A model generated the notes under the pieces. It was not told the origin of the DNA, ran no database searches, and saw only the letters and a program-made list of their open reading frames with translations. The translations under genes and the position numbers were made by a program. From Emticicia oligotrophica DSM 17448 (GTDB taxonomy: Bacteria; Bacteroidota; Bacteroidia; Cytophagales; Spirosomataceae), in assembly GCF_000263195.1 (NCBI RefSeq), contig NC_018748.1, positions 3,782,001-3,846,000 of the forward strand: a DNA stretch of 64,000 bases. The letters are read 5' to 3'. Of the stretch, positions 9,469 to 18,177 are shown piece after piece. Positions within the stretch are counted from its first letter, which is position 1. Every line of letters starts with the position of its first letter.

Positions 9469-9486
9469 GAGATTGGCACCTATAAA

Positions 9487-9539
9487 AAAACACCGCCAAT
9501 AGCATTTAGATATTTCTTGATGGCTATTGGCGGTGTTTT
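9487..9539. terminator. Bidirectional intrinsic terminator
   Basis: A 17-nt perfect inverted repeat, with arms at 9487-9503 (core CACCGCCAATAGC) and 9523-9539 (GCTATTGGCGGTG then TTTT), around a 19-nt loop. The outer A and T runs make it work on both strands. It lies 18 nt after the purF stop and 12 nt beyond the stop of the small minus-strand gene, so it serves both. Confidence 0.85.
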
Positions 9540-9551
9540 AATTAAAAGGTA

Positions 9552-9695
9552 TTATTTCTTTTTCTTCTTTGTAGGTAGTGTAAATACATTATTTGTTACT
9601 TCTTGCATGCCTATTACTCGTAGAACATCAAGAATGTTCACCGTTTCGTTAGAAAGAGGCATTGTAGTTGTCGATGAGATAGAGGATGTGTTCAT
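9552..9695 (-). CDS. Small 47-aa protein of unknown function
   Basis: This short reading frame starts at ATG 9695 and ends at 9552. The protein begins MNTSSISSTTTMPLSNETVN, continues with a short amphipathic stretch (ILDVLRVIGMQEVTNNVF) and ends in a Lys5 tail. I do not recognise a family. The case that it is a gene rests on context: on the same strand a perfect promoter, TTTG (9753-9750), 20 nt, TAacTTTG (9729-9722), predicts a start near 9715, about 20 nt before the ATG, and a bidirectional terminator follows 12 nt after the stop. The frame could be opened further to 9752, but that would run through the promoter, so the shorter start is preferred. The basic tail could bind RNA or ribosomes; that is only inference. 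Confidence 0.6.
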   Translation of the reverse strand: MNTSSISSTTTMPLSNETVNILDVLRVIGMQEVTNNVFTLPTKKKKK

Positions 9696-9721
9696 ATTTG
9701 TATTATTTAATAATATGTTAG

Positions 9722-9753
9722 CAAAGTTAATAATAAAAGCGAAAATTCGCAAA
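9722..9753 (-). promoter_or_regulatory. Promoter of the 47-aa gene
   Basis: Read on the minus strand, TTTG (9753-9750), a 20-nt spacer and TAACTTTG (9729-9722) match the Bacteroidota TTG/TAnnTTTG consensus at every fixed base. It lies 27 nt upstream of the ATG at 9695. Confidence 0.6.
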
Positions 9754-9862
9754 TTGATTTTGTGTTATTTATTAAACGGCAATTAAAAAAAGTAAAATAG
9801 GATTATTTTAATATTAAATAAAATTTAATCATTTGATTTTAAACCCTTTATCAATAAATTCT

Positions 9863-10630
9863 ATGAAAAAAATGTTTGTTTTTGTAGTACTATTCTTTAG
9901 TATTCAGGTATTAAAAGCACAGGAAACGTCAGATTCTAAGGCCCTTGAAATTGCAGATAAAGTAATGGAGGCCATGGGTGGACAAAAGGCTTGGGATAAT
10001 ACTCGCCATATCACATGGAACTTCTTCGGTGCAAGACGACTTACTTGGGATAAATGGTCAGGTAATGTAAGAATTGATAATTTAAGAGATAATTCGGTTA
10101 CTTTATTGAACATCAATACCGAAACGGGTAGAGTGTATAAATGGGGTGCGGAACAAACTAACCCAGACTCTTTGAAAAAATACATCAAAGCTGGTAAAGG
10201 TGCCTGGATTAATGATTCTTATTGGCTGACAATGCCTTTCAAATTAAAAGATAATGGAGTAACCTTGAAGTATTTGGGTGAGGGAAAGACAGATGAGGGT
10301 AAAGATGCTTATAATTTGCAATTAACTTTCAAGGAAGTTGGTAATACTCCAAACAATATGTACAAAATTTGGGTTGAAAAGGAAAGTAATCTGATGACTC
10401 AATGGTCTTATTATGCAAAATCGACTGATGATAAACCAGGTTTTACTCGTCCATGGACAGAGTATAAGTCTTATGGTAAGGTGCTATTATCAGGAGAACG
10501 TGGTGACCGTGATTTAACTGAAATTAAAGTATTTGAGGCTTTACCTGAATCAATTTATACTGATTTCAAAAAGCCCGACTTTAGTAAAGCAAAAGATTAT
10601 AACAAGAAAAAGGATAAAATTGAGTTTTAA
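9863..10630 (+). CDS. Secreted/periplasmic protein of unknown function
   Basis: Starting at ATG 9863 (255 aa) the protein has a clear Sec signal peptide (KKMFVFVVLFFSIQVLKAQ); the longer frame from 9833 would put residues in front of it and is not preferred. The mature part (LEIADKVMEAMGGQKAWDNT, then alternating strands) looks like a single beta-rich domain, reminiscent of the LolA/LppX-type half-barrel proteins that carry lipids in the periplasm. There is no lipobox cysteine and no sorting tail. I do not recognise a named family with confidence. It lies 76 nt upstream of hemH on the same strand, without a terminator between, so the two may be co-expressed. Confidence 0.75.
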   Translation: MKKMFVFVVLFFSIQVLKAQETSDSKALEIADKVMEAMGGQKAWDNTRHITWNFFGARRLTWDKWSGNVRIDNLRDNSVTLLNINTETGRVYKWGAEQTNPDSLKKYIKAGKGAWINDSYWLTMPFKLKDNGVTLKYLGEGKTDEGKDAYNLQLTFKEVGNTPNNMYKIWVEKESNLMTQWSYYAKSTDDKPGFTRPWTEYKSYGKVLLSGERGDRDLTEIKVFEALPESIYTDFKKPDFSKAKDYNKKKDKIEF

Positions 10631-10706
10631 ATTAAGAATTAAGGATTTAGAATGATGTATTACAACTACTCATTTAATATTCTTTATTCTTCATGAAATT
10701 GAAGAA

Positions 10707-11723
10707 ATGGTTGGAAAAACTGGAGTTTTAATCGTAAATTTAGGCACACCTGATAGCCCAAACGTGCCAGATGTAAGGAAGTATTTACGTGAATTTTTAA
10801 TGGATGGTCGTGTAATTGATTATCCTTTCATTCCTCGCTGGATGTTGGTTAATTTAATTATTGCACCGTTTCGTTCACCAAAATCGGCAAAAGCTTATAA
10901 AGAACTGTGGACAAACGAAGGTTCTCCACTCAAAGTTTATGGAGAGGCAAACGAACTCCAACTGCAAGATGCTTTAGGTGATGAATATGTGGTGAAATTG
11001 GCAATGCGTTATCAGAGTCCAAGTATTGAGTCGAAATTGAAAGAATTTCAACAAATGGGCTTGAATAATATCATTGTAATTCCGTTTTTTCCACAATATG
11101 CTTCTGCCACGACGGGTTCGGTGTATGAAGAAGTCATGCGAATTATAACTAAATGGCAAGTAATTCCAGAAATAAAATTTGTTAATTATTTCTATAATCA
11201 CCCAAAATTTGTGAATGCGTTTGCCGAAATGGGTAAAAAACATTTGGCAGAGCATGACTATGACCACGTGATTTTTAGTTATCATGGTATTCCAGCCCGC
11301 CAAATTCGAAAGGGAGATTGTACAGGAAATACTTGTAAGCTAGGTACTTGTTGTGATTCTATTTCTGCTTTAAATCAACATTGTTATCGTGCCGAATGCT
11401 TCGAAACTACTCGATTATTGGTGAAAGAACTAGGCTTAAAAGAAGGTACTTATACCACTTGTTTCCAATCAAGATTAGGTCGTGAAGAATGGATTAAACC
11501 TTACACCGAAGATTTAGTAAAAGATTTAGCTAAAAAAGGAGTGAAAAAGGTTTTAGCTTTCTCTCCTGCATTTGTTGCTGATTGTTTGGAAACAACTTTA
11601 GAAGTTGGTGATGAATACAAAGAGCTTTTCGAAGAAAATGGTGGTGAACATTGGCAGCTCGTAGAAAGTTTGAATGATTCAGACGCTTGGATTGAATTAT
11701 TAACAGATTTAGTGAAGAATTAA
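10707..11723 (+). CDS. hemH: Ferrochelatase with cysteine-rich insert
   Basis: Inserts iron into protoporphyrin IX in the last step of heme b synthesis. Family motifs: GVLIVNLGTPDSP at the start, LAMRYQSPSI, VIPFFPQYASATTGSV, the catalytic SYHGIP with His193, TCFQSRLGREEWIKPYT, and FSPAFVADCLETTLEV. At 338 aa it is a usual size but has an unusual loop after RKGD: Cys205, 210, 215, 216, 226 and 231 in about 27 residues, where most ferrochelatases have a short PYxxQC segment. Some bacterial ferrochelatases bind a [2Fe-2S] cluster through such internal cysteines, so this protein may be one of them. The next gene (81-aa membrane protein) starts 13 nt later. Confidence 0.95.
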   Translation: MVGKTGVLIVNLGTPDSPNVPDVRKYLREFLMDGRVIDYPFIPRWMLVNLIIAPFRSPKSAKAYKELWTNEGSPLKVYGEANELQLQDALGDEYVVKLAMRYQSPSIESKLKEFQQMGLNNIIVIPFFPQYASATTGSVYEEVMRIITKWQVIPEIKFVNYFYNHPKFVNAFAEMGKKHLAEHDYDHVIFSYHGIPARQIRKGDCTGNTCKLGTCCDSISALNQHCYRAECFETTRLLVKELGLKEGTYTTCFQSRLGREEWIKPYTEDLVKDLAKKGVKKVLAFSPAFVADCLETTLEVGDEYKELFEENGGEHWQLVESLNDSDAWIELLTDLVKN

Positions 11724-11736
11724 CTGTATTTGACTA

Positions 11737-11982
11737 ATGGCAAAGAAACTCATTACTGAATTTACTGACCAAGAATTAGTAGATGAACTGAAGAAAAGAA
11801 AAAGAGAAAGAATTGTTTTCGCTGTATTGATGGGAATTCTAATTGGCTGTGCCGTTTGGAGTGCAACAAACAAGGGCGGATTTTGGACCTTTGCTATTCT
11901 TGCTTTAGTTTTATTTATGGGTAAGAAAAATTCAGGTAGAGTTGAGGAAGTAGTCAATGAGTTGAATAACAGAAAGCAATAA
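11737..11982 (+). CDS. Small two-helix membrane protein
   Basis: An 81-aa protein: a charged N-terminus (FTDQELVDELKKRKRER), two hydrophobic segments at about residues 27-44 and 48-63 separated by NKGGF, and a charged C-terminal helix (GRVEEVVNELNNRKQ). I know no function. It sits 13 nt after hemH and 16 nt before the LLM oxidoreductase, so it is part of a tight operon. The two helical tails with similar acidic/basic patterns could interact with each other or with a partner at the membrane. Confidence 0.75.
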   Translation: MAKKLITEFTDQELVDELKKRKRERIVFAVLMGILIGCAVWSATNKGGFWTFAILALVLFMGKKNSGRVEEVVNELNNRKQ

Positions 11983-11998
11983 TGTTTCAAAAGGTATA

Positions 11999-13027
11999 AT
12001 GGAAATAGGAATAGATAGCTTTGCAGCAGTTTTAAAAAATAATCAAGGTGAGACTATAACCCCCGTTCAGTCAATTAATGAATTGCTTGAGCGAATGGTT
12101 AAAGCTGACGAAGTTGGATTAGATGTATTTGGAATTGGCGAACATCATCGAAAAGAATTTCTCGATTCTGCACCAACGATGATTTTAGCTGCCGCTGCTG
12201 CTCGAACTAAGCGAATAAAGTTGACAAGTGCCGTGACGGTTTTAAGTGCAATTGACCCTGTCAGGGCTTTCCAAAACTTTGCAACACTCGACTTAATATC
12301 TCAAGGTAGAGCTGAAATGGTTGTAGGGCGTGGTTCTTTCATTGATGCATTCCCTTTGTTTGGTCTAGACCTAGAAGATTATGATGAATTGTTCACTGAA
12401 AATTTAGATTTATTACTTAAAATTCGTGAAAATGAAGTATTGAATTGGAAAGGAAAGTTTCGTCCTGCTTTATATAATCAGGCAATATACCCACGACCTT
12501 TACAGCAAAAACTGCCAATTTGGATTGGTGTAGGAGGTACTCCACAGTCATTCGTACGTGCGGGTATGTTGGGCTTACCATTGATGGTAGCTGTAATTGG
12601 CGGAGAAACCCATCGTTTTAGACCATTGATTGATTTATATCGAAAAGCAGGTTTAAAGGCTGGATTCGCTCCAGAAGAATTGCAAGTGGGCCTACATTCC
12701 TTAGGCTATGTTGCAGAATCTACTGAACAAGCTATCGAAGAATTTTATCCGGGGTATGCAGAAATGTTTACCAATATTGGAAAGGAAAGAGGTTGGCCAC
12801 CAGTACAGCGTTCGCATTTTGATTCTCAGACTGGAGAACTAGGAGCTTTTCTTATAGGAAATCCGCAAGAAGTTGCTGAAAAAATTCTTCGTCATAGTGA
12901 AGCTTTAGGAGGAATAACGAGGGTCACTTTCCAAATGGATAATGCTGGTCTAACTCACGAAAAGCTTATGAATGCCATTGAACTCATCGGAACCCAAGTA
13001 GCACCAATTGTGAATCAGAATAGTTAA
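11999..13027 (+). CDS. LLM-class flavin-dependent oxidoreductase
   Basis: A 342-aa TIM-barrel of the bacterial luciferase-like monooxygenase superfamily. It shows MEIGIDSFA at strand 1, DVFGIGEHHRKEFLDSAP with the conserved EHH, LTSAVTVLSAIDPVRAFQNF, the flavin-site stretch GRAEMVVGRGSF, and LPIWIGVGGTPQSFVRAG. It would use reduced FMN to oxidise a small molecule; the substrate cannot be told. Third gene of the hemH operon by spacing (16 nt), followed by a strong bidirectional terminator. Confidence 0.9.
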   Translation: MEIGIDSFAAVLKNNQGETITPVQSINELLERMVKADEVGLDVFGIGEHHRKEFLDSAPTMILAAAAARTKRIKLTSAVTVLSAIDPVRAFQNFATLDLISQGRAEMVVGRGSFIDAFPLFGLDLEDYDELFTENLDLLLKIRENEVLNWKGKFRPALYNQAIYPRPLQQKLPIWIGVGGTPQSFVRAGMLGLPLMVAVIGGETHRFRPLIDLYRKAGLKAGFAPEELQVGLHSLGYVAESTEQAIEEFYPGYAEMFTNIGKERGWPPVQRSHFDSQTGELGAFLIGNPQEVAEKILRHSEALGGITRVTFQMDNAGLTHEKLMNAIELIGTQVAPIVNQNS

Positions 13028-13029
13028 TG

Positions 13030-13065
13030 AAAAAGCCCAATTCTTAAATTAGAATTGGGCTTTTT
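13030..13065. terminator. Bidirectional intrinsic terminator
   Basis: A 15-nt perfect stem, AAAAAGCCCAATTCT (13030-13044) and AGAATTGGGCTTTTT (13051-13065), with a 6-nt loop and flanking A/T runs. It sits between the convergent LLM oxidoreductase and the metalloprotease and fits both strands. Confidence 0.9.
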
Positions 13066-13067
13066 TC

Positions 13068-16004
13068 TTAGTTACTACACCCTTGAATTTGTGCTAAAAA
13101 TACACTGCCATTTTGTGCTTCAAATCCATTATTTAATGAAATAGAATTGCCTGCCTTATAGGTGGTTTTTGCTGGCGAAATAATTTTATTAGTTGCAATA
13201 ATTGTTTGTATTGTTTGAATGGCATTTGTACCCGACGAAAAATTTGAGGTAAGTGTAGAAGAAGTCGGTGCAAGAATTACCTGGCTCGTAGCTATTCTTG
13301 TACTTTTACAACTACCGTTTTCACATGAGGAATAATAGGTCGTTGCACTCGCTGGTGAGTTTGAAAACCCAGTTCCAGTACCCAAAACAGTGTTTCCAGT
13401 AGCTGAATTGTACCACGTAACAGTACCAACAGAGCAATTGGCGGTCAATGTAACGGCAGTCCCCGGGCAAATGCTTGAAGCATTTACCGCTACATTTGTA
13501 GGGGTAGTGGGTTGAGTGGTTACATTTACTTGATTTGTTGCCACTCTCGTACTTTTACAACTACCATTTTCACATGCGGAGTAATAAGTGATATTACTTG
13601 CAGGTGATTGTAAGAATCCTGTTCCAGTACCAAGAGCACTAACTGCAGTAGAGGAATTATACCAAGTAACTGTACCAACGGTGCAGGTTGCATTTAAAGA
13701 AACGGCAGTACCAGAACAGATACTTGTCGAGCTAACCGAAACGTTAGTTGGAATACTAGGTTGAGTGGTTACATTTACTTGGTTTGTTGCTACTCTACTA
13801 CTGGGACAGTTTAAAGCTACACAAGCAGCATAATAGGTTTTATTGGCAATCGGTGATTGGCTGAACCCAGTTCCAGTTCCAAGCAAATCACTTCCTGCTA
13901 AGTCACTGTACCATGAAACGGTTCCAGTTGCACAAGTAGCATTTAATGTAATAGCTGTTCCTGAACAAATATTTGTACTACTTACTGATACACCAGTAGG
14001 TGAGTTTGGAGCAGTACATGGTGTAATTGAAAAATTATTGTTGGAGATATCAAAAAAAGCTTTGCCTGTGCCTTTTACCATTATTCGTGCAGTAGTTGTA
14101 TTAATGTTTGGCATTGTAACACTAGCAGAACCATTATTTGGTACATTAGATGCAAGTGTGGTTGGGTAGGTCAGCCCCCCATCGGTTGAGAGTAAGATGT
14201 CAACGTTTGTACAGCTAATCGGAGCTATATCAGTACTTGCAACTGCCCATGTAACTGTTTGAGTACTAAAACCTGTATAACTAATTCCAGTTGTATTGGG
14301 TGAATTCACAACGAATGGCCCTGCGGTTCCATCAACTGTCAAAACAATATCAACACGGTCATTTGTGCCACCACCAGTGGCATTATCCCGAACAACTAAT
14401 CTAAAATTAAGTGTGCGTGCAACTGTTGGTAAAACTTCCCAAGTTGGTGAAACATTAGCTACTAAATCACTCAGCTTTGGAAAGTAGCGAGTACCGCTAC
14501 TTACAGGAGAAAAACCTCTAAAACTTGGGCCTCCAGTTGCTGTTCCAACGGGCGGTTGTGTAGCTACTTGCGTATCCATTTGATCCCAACAATAAGTTAA
14601 AGAAGCGTTCCCGTCGGGGTCAGTTGCAAGTCCTGAAAGCATAAATGGGGTGCTTTTGGGAATTGTTTGACTTGCTGTGTTGGAATTAATTGTTGGTTTT
14701 GCATTCGTATAGGCGGGTTTTGTGGCACAAGAATTTCCCGAGCCTGTAATAAAAGTGAGCATTTCGCTTAAACTTCCTCCGTGAAAGTGAGCATCGCTAT
14801 TATTTTGAACATTTGGTGAACAAATACCAGCATAACCCATAATACTGTAGCCACTTCCAGGCTCAAATGCGGTAGTTGAATTACGATTGCAATTGTTATT
14901 TTGGGTATGATTTCCGCCAAATTGATGTCCCATTTCGTGTGCTACATAATCAATATCAAAAGCGTCGCCAATGGGTGCTCCAGAGCCGGTTACACCCCCA
15001 CCTTTAAAAGAACTACATGGAACTCCCAAGTAGGCAACTCCACCTCCACCAGTACTAAAAACGTGTCCAATATCATAGTTTGCACTACCAATTACCGAAT
15101 TTAAGTTATTGATATTTTCCGATAACATCGTACCTCCATCATCATTTGTGTAGGGGTCTGTAGCTGCATTTGTGTAAACAACTAAGTTATTATTGGCAAC
15201 AATATTCATTTTTACGGCAAAATCTCTCAAGAAAACGCCATTCACACGATTCATTGTTGTTACTTGGGCAGCTAAGGCCAGAGCCACTGTGCCGCCATGA
15301 AAAGCTGTGTATTCTCCAGTAGCAGCCAGTGCAAGGCGATAATTACGTAAAACACCGTCTCCGATTTGAGTATTGGTAATATTAGGTGATAAAATCCTAT
15401 TTTGTTTAGGATTAGTTGGGGTATCAATATTAACACTATGAATTTGAGGGTCGAAGCTACAGCTAAATGCTTTTTTTGAGGTATAATCTCGTTTATCATA
15501 AGCTATGTAATGCTCAATATTACCACGGCTATAAGGGTCAATAAAAAATATTCCTTCTGTAGAAAAAATCATTCCATGAAAGCCTGAGGATGTGAAATCA
15601 AAACGGCCGCTAATGCTAGGATTATTAATACTGTAACCAGCATAAGTTTTTATTTCGGGAAATTTGGCAGCAAGCCCTTCTTCCATGATTGGAGATTCTA
15701 CTATAAAGAAAGGTTCTATTTTACCATCAGGCATTGGGATTTCCAAACTAATTGCTGCAAGTCTTGCAGAAGCTGAATTTTCTAAAGGAGCCTTACTCAA
15801 AGATGTTTTTAATGCATTAACATTTAATTTAAATACCTTGTATTTTTCGGGGATAATAAATCTTTGTCCTACAACCGTAGGTTCGAGTGCTAATGATTCC
15901 CAGATTTTATTTTGTGCATATCCTACTTGCTGGCTAAAGAGGAAAAAAAACAAAATGACTTTTAGACTACGTTTACAAATACTGATTTTTGTTATTAAAT
16001 ACAT
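13068..16004 (-). CDS. Secreted M12B-like zinc metalloprotease with Ig-like repeats and 3-coathanger C-terminus
   Basis: A 978-aa exported protein with an N-terminal signal peptide (hydrophobic ILFFFLFSQQVGYAQ). The N-terminal region is a prodomain-like stretch; the protease core holds HEMGHQFGGNH (residues 356-366, catalytic Glu357, three zinc histidines) and a Met-turn SIMGYAG (Met389), which together define a metzincin of the reprolysin type. After beta-sandwich regions there are three tandem repeats of 83 residues (from about 663 to 909), each with ICSGTAV, WYNS and LGTGTGF motifs and a conserved cysteine pair. The last 69 residues form a 3-coathanger-like domain ending QGCSN. Likely cell-surface or released; substrate unknown. 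The gene lies 39 nt downstream of the aminotransferase gene on the same strand. Confidence 0.9.
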   Translation of the reverse strand: MYLITKISICKRSLKVILFFFLFSQQVGYAQNKIWESLALEPTVVGQRFIIPEKYKVFKLNVNALKTSLSKAPLENSASARLAAISLEIPMPDGKIEPFFIVESPIMEEGLAAKFPEIKTYAGYSINNPSISGRFDFTSSGFHGMIFSTEGIFFIDPYSRGNIEHYIAYDKRDYTSKKAFSCSFDPQIHSVNIDTPTNPKQNRILSPNITNTQIGDGVLRNYRLALAATGEYTAFHGGTVALALAAQVTTMNRVNGVFLRDFAVKMNIVANNNLVVYTNAATDPYTNDDGGTMLSENINNLNSVIGSANYDIGHVFSTGGGGVAYLGVPCSSFKGGGVTGSGAPIGDAFDIDYVAHEMGHQFGGNHTQNNNCNRNSTTAFEPGSGYSIMGYAGICSPNVQNNSDAHFHGGSLSEMLTFITGSGNSCATKPAYTNAKPTINSNTASQTIPKSTPFMLSGLATDPDGNASLTYCWDQMDTQVATQPPVGTATGGPSFRGFSPVSSGTRYFPKLSDLVANVSPTWEVLPTVARTLNFRLVVRDNATGGGTNDRVDIVLTVDGTAGPFVVNSPNTTGISYTGFSTQTVTWAVASTDIAPISCTNVDILLSTDGGLTYPTTLASNVPNNGSASVTMPNINTTTARIMVKGTGKAFFDISNNNFSITPCTAPNSPTGVSVSSTNICSGTAITLNATCATGTVSWYSDLAGSDLLGTGTGFSQSPIANKTYYAACVALNCPSSRVATNQVNVTTQPSIPTNVSVSSTSICSGTAVSLNATCTVGTVTWYNSSTAVSALGTGTGFLQSPASNITYYSACENGSCKSTRVATNQVNVTTQPTTPTNVAVNASSICPGTAVTLTANCSVGTVTWYNSATGNTVLGTGTGFSNSPASATTYYSSCENGSCKSTRIATSQVILAPTSSTLTSNFSSGTNAIQTIQTIIATNKIISPAKTTYKAGNSISLNNGFEAQNGSVFLAQIQGCSN
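13278..14018 (-). repeat. Three tandem 249-bp coding repeats
   Basis: Within the metalloprotease gene, three repeats with a period of 83 codons encode Ig-like modules. The second and third copies are especially close, sharing GTVTWYNS, CENGSCKSTR and VNVTTQP. The similarity in DNA as well as protein points to recent duplication or gene conversion and makes the region a site for copy-number change. Confidence 0.85.
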
Positions 16005-16043
16005 GTATGAAAGTTTTATAGCTATAAAGGAATTTGAAATAAG

Positions 16044-17216
16044 TTATAAACTATTTTTTAAAACCTCAACCAATTTCCATAAGTCAGCTTCAGAATTATA
16101 AATATTTTGTGATACTCTAATCGCAACGCCACGATTGGAAACTATAATTTTATTTGCGGCAAGTTTATCTGTAAATGATTGATTATTAATCTCTTTTGGT
16201 AAAGAAATGCCTAATAAATGATTGGCTCTATTTTTACTTTCTTCAACCCAACAACCTAATTCTTGAAGTGCTATTAAAGGTTTTTCAATGATTTCTGAGC
16301 AATATGATTGCATATTTTCTATTCCCCATGCCAATAGCTGTGTTAGTGAATCTTCAAACATGGGCACTTGAATAAATTGTGAGTGCTCCCCCATATTGTA
16401 GCGTTGAGCTTTGGGGCGGTAAGCTCGCTCATAACGAATAAGTTGGGCAAAATTATCACTATCTTTTCGATGCATCCACGACTCCTCAACTGGAACTCCT
16501 TCATCAAAAAACTCACCAAAATAAGCTGCTCCAATACTATAAGGCCCTAAAAGCCATTTATACCCAGCACAAATAAGTGCATCAGGTTGAATTTTTTGAA
16601 TGTCAAAATCTAATATTCCAACTGATTGAGTACCATCAATAATCAATAAGGCACCAACTTCTTTGCAACGCTTCGAAACGGCTTTCAAATCGAATTTTAC
16701 ACCATAAATCCAATGAATGTGAGGCATAACCACCATGGCTGTTTCGTTGTTAATACCTTCTAAAACAGCTTGATTCCATAGTCCACCACGATTCTCTAAA
16801 ACTTCTGGTTTAGCTATTGTTTTATAGACTAAATGATGTTCTTGACAAACTCGGTCGAAAGCATATACATTATTCGGGAATTCATCTTGAATCTGTATAA
16901 TGTGTGTTTTATTTTTAAGATTTGGCAAGCGATGTACATTATGGGCAACTACTGCCATCCCATAAGACACAGAGGAAATGATGGCAATTCGCTCATAATC
17001 AGGCTCATTTATAATTTGAGCAAAAAGCTTTTGTACTTTTTGAGGTAACGTAAAATGGTCTGAGCCTTTTATTAGGTGAGTATTTGATGCTTTGAGATTA
17101 ATTCCTTCGATTCCTCGTTGAACAGAACTTCTGAGGGTAGGAGAGTAGGCCGCTCCATTGAGGTAAGTTATACTTTCATCGAGCGAAAATAAGTGTTTTT
17201 GGTTGGTTAGGGTCAT
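16044..17216 (-). CDS. Aminotransferase class V-fold PLP enzyme
   Basis: A 390-aa fold-type I PLP enzyme related to cysteine desulfurases and isopenicillin-N-epimerase-like proteins. It begins with a substrate-site loop (YLNGAAYSPTLRSSV), has the PLP-binding Asp194 in LIIDGTQSVG and the Schiff-base Lys220 in ICAGYKWLLGPYSIGAA, followed by VPVEESWMHR. It has no cysteine-desulfurase active-site loop, so it is probably not IscS/SufS. The substrate is unknown. Cytoplasmic. It precedes the metalloprotease gene by 39 nt on the same strand; a functional link is not evident. Confidence 0.85.
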   Translation of the reverse strand: MTLTNQKHLFSLDESITYLNGAAYSPTLRSSVQRGIEGINLKASNTHLIKGSDHFTLPQKVQKLFAQIINEPDYERIAIISSVSYGMAVVAHNVHRLPNLKNKTHIIQIQDEFPNNVYAFDRVCQEHHLVYKTIAKPEVLENRGGLWNQAVLEGINNETAMVVMPHIHWIYGVKFDLKAVSKRCKEVGALLIIDGTQSVGILDFDIQKIQPDALICAGYKWLLGPYSIGAAYFGEFFDEGVPVEESWMHRKDSDNFAQLIRYERAYRPKAQRYNMGEHSQFIQVPMFEDSLTQLLAWGIENMQSYCSEIIEKPLIALQELGCWVEESKNRANHLLGISLPKEINNQSFTDKLAANKIIVSNRGVAIRVSQNIYNSEADLWKLVEVLKNSL

Positions 17217-17354
17217 TTGTTGATTAAGGAATTGAAGTGTTTGGGAAATAGTTAAATGTAAAATTAAGTTAAAAAAAAGATATCGTCATATTTTACAGTT
17301 TAATGATTTAGAAATTTATTTTTTGGTCAATTTACTATGAATTAAGTAATCGAT

Positions 17355-18161
17355 TTATTTACCTCCATTAACACTTTCGTAATATTTATTCAATGAATTT
17401 AATTTTGAATATCCACCTAACAAAACCTTTTTAGCCGATTCTGAAATCTCATTCCACGACAGATTTTTTTCAGGAGTAATGCCAAAAAGTGTTTGATTGA
17501 TATAGTTTACTTGAATGGGTAAAATTCGATTAGGTAAGCTACTACCAAATTCACCGATGTAGCCAATAGGAGAGGAAAGAAGTAGCCTAAATGTTATTTT
17601 ATTCAAGTCTAATTTTTCAAATTGGTCAGTTTTATTTATTAATAGAGGAGGAACTAACTCCGCTGAATGACTGAGCATTCGCATTAAACCGCCCAACATC
17701 AATAAAACTTTTGCGATTAAAACAGCATTTGTTATTTCCCAAAGTTGGATAGTAAAAACTGCCCCAAAATAGGTCAATAAACCAATAACTATAAAAGCAA
17801 TTCCGAATTTTTTATCACCAATTAAAACTGACTGAATAACTATCATTGTTAATGCAGCGAAGGGTATAGTCCAATGCCAACTTTCAAAAATAACAAACCA
17901 TAAAACAGCTTCGATAATGATTGTAGAATGAGTGATGCGTGTAGCCCAAGTGGTATGCAAAAGAACATAACCAATTGATTGATAGTCTAAATCAATATTA
18001 GTTTGTGGTTTGAAAACATTATGTAATGGTAAAAACATTCCTACTATTCTATCGGGAAGGAGGTTGCATAATATATATAGTACAACCGTGGCAATTAAGG
18101 TAATTGTCCAAATTTGATTAATAATTGCTTCTTTATCAGATAGCCAGTTGAAGATTTGCAT
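17355..18161 (-). CDS. Multi-pass membrane protein of unknown function
   Basis: A 268-aa protein with about six hydrophobic helices: IWTITLIATVVLYILCNLL near the start, and further segments around residues 80-95, 97-112, 119-135 and 143-160. The C-terminal part is polar and contains SSPIGYIGEFGSSLPNRILP. I do not recognise the family. It begins 16 nt after the START-domain gene, which strongly suggests a joint transcript and a shared job, perhaps lipid handling at the inner membrane, but that is inference from the neighbour only. Confidence 0.8.
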   Translation of the reverse strand: MQIFNWLSDKEAIINQIWTITLIATVVLYILCNLLPDRIVGMFLPLHNVFKPQTNIDLDYQSIGYVLLHTTWATRITHSTIIIEAVLWFVIFESWHWTIPFAALTMIVIQSVLIGDKKFGIAFIVIGLLTYFGAVFTIQLWEITNAVLIAKVLLMLGGLMRMLSHSAELVPPLLINKTDQFEKLDLNKITFRLLLSSPIGYIGEFGSSLPNRILPIQVNYINQTLFGITPEKNLSWNEISESAKKVLLGGYSKLNSLNKYYESVNGGK

Positions 18162-18177
18162 TTTAATTAATTTCGGT

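Noticed and set aside
9517-9786. Plus-strand ORF of 89 codons opposite the 47-aa gene
   Set aside because: It begins inside the purF terminator hairpin, has no promoter, and its protein has no sensible pattern; the minus-strand frame has full signals.
10631-10706. Imperfect inverted AT-rich repeat (AAGAATTAAGGATTTAG type) before hemH
   Set aside because: Low-complexity similarity with many mismatches; could not be separated from chance in such AT-rich DNA.
13843-14169. Plus-strand ORF of 108 codons inside the metalloprotease gene
   Set aside because: It is antisense to the repeat region of a clear gene, and its protein is a mirror of that composition.
15664-16101. Plus-strand ORF of 145 codons across the metalloprotease start
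   Set aside because: Antisense to two well-supported genes (protease N-terminus and aminotransferase C-terminus), no domain recognised.
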